DNA of 38,656 nucleotides from Bacillota bacterium (GTDB lineage Bacteria > Bacillota > UBA4882 > UBA8346), in contig JAEZKW010000011.1 in the NCBI GenBank assembly GCA_023415375.1, positions 1 through 38,656 of the forward strand, in the 5' to 3' direction. A program made the translations under genes and the position numbers. Positions within the stretch are counted from its first letter, which is position 1. Each line of letters opens with the position of its first letter. Positions 38,640 to 38,656 of this stretch are shown one piece after another. The notes below the pieces were generated by a model. The model was not told the DNA's origin and ran no database searches. It worked only from the letters and a program-made list of their open reading frames with translations.

Positions 38640-38656
38640 CCATAATTCAGAAAATT

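Noticed and set aside
1..38656. CRISPR array, prophage or defence island
   Set aside because: No regularly spaced direct repeats of CRISPR type, no integrase or phage structural genes, and no restriction, toxin-antitoxin or Cas genes; the DUF559 gene alone is not enough.

Overview
The window is the replication-origin region of a low-GC Gram-positive bacterium (Bacillota), most likely an endospore-forming, clostridia-like lineage. The evidence is the gene order rpmH-rnpA-yidD-yidC-jag-mnmE-mnmG-rsmG-parA-parB on one side of oriC and dnaA-dnaN-recF-remB-gyrB on the other, a GlnR-type glnRA operon, a SleB-type spore cortex hydrolase, UPF0180, DUF2512 and DUF4446 proteins, and purine-rich ribosome binding sites with frequent TTG/GTG starts. 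Genus and species cannot be read from the sequence.

Left part (1-14.3 kb): the 5' end of ilvB and a complete ilvD (minus strand; branched-chain amino acids), each preceded by the same 11-bp palindromic operator-like site. Next comes a sleB operon with two small membrane proteins, then two envelope enzymes (DUF4015, NlpC/P60) separated by a 153-bp inverted-repeat element that looks like a MITE. On the plus strand follow gcvT-gcvPA-gcvPB without gcvH, a lytic transglycosylase, a convergent DUF559 gene, and glnR-glnA with a clear GlnR-type promoter/operator.

Middle (14.3-28.8 kb, all minus strand, pointing away from oriC): UPF0180, bactofilin plus M23 peptidase, DUF4446, about 1 kb without a gene, orphan larB, parB-parA with parS sites, rsmG, two tandem full-length mnmG paralogues, mnmE, jag, yidC, yidD, rnpA and rpmH. 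The adjacent mnmG pair is the most unusual gene arrangement here: one copy is canonical, while the copy next to mnmE has substitutions and one inserted residue in family motifs.

oriC and right part (28.8-38.6 kb, plus strand): a bipartite origin, with a DnaA-box cluster upstream of dnaA and a second cluster with a DnaA-trio and AT-rich unwinding region between dnaA and dnaN. Then come dnaN, recF, a DciA-like protein with a C-terminal zinc ribbon, remB, gyrB (no gyrA follows), tadA, two tRNA-Ser genes, a histidine-rich repeat protein and a Gfo/Idh/MocA oxidoreductase. A perfect hairpin that looks like a terminator also covers the Shine-Dalgarno sequence of the oxidoreductase.

The core genes work together in replication initiation (dnaA, dnaN, recF, gyrB, dciA-like), origin segregation (parA, parB, parS), translation and tRNA modification (rpmH, tadA, mnmE, mnmG, rsmG, rnpA, tRNA-Ser) and membrane protein insertion (yidC, yidD).
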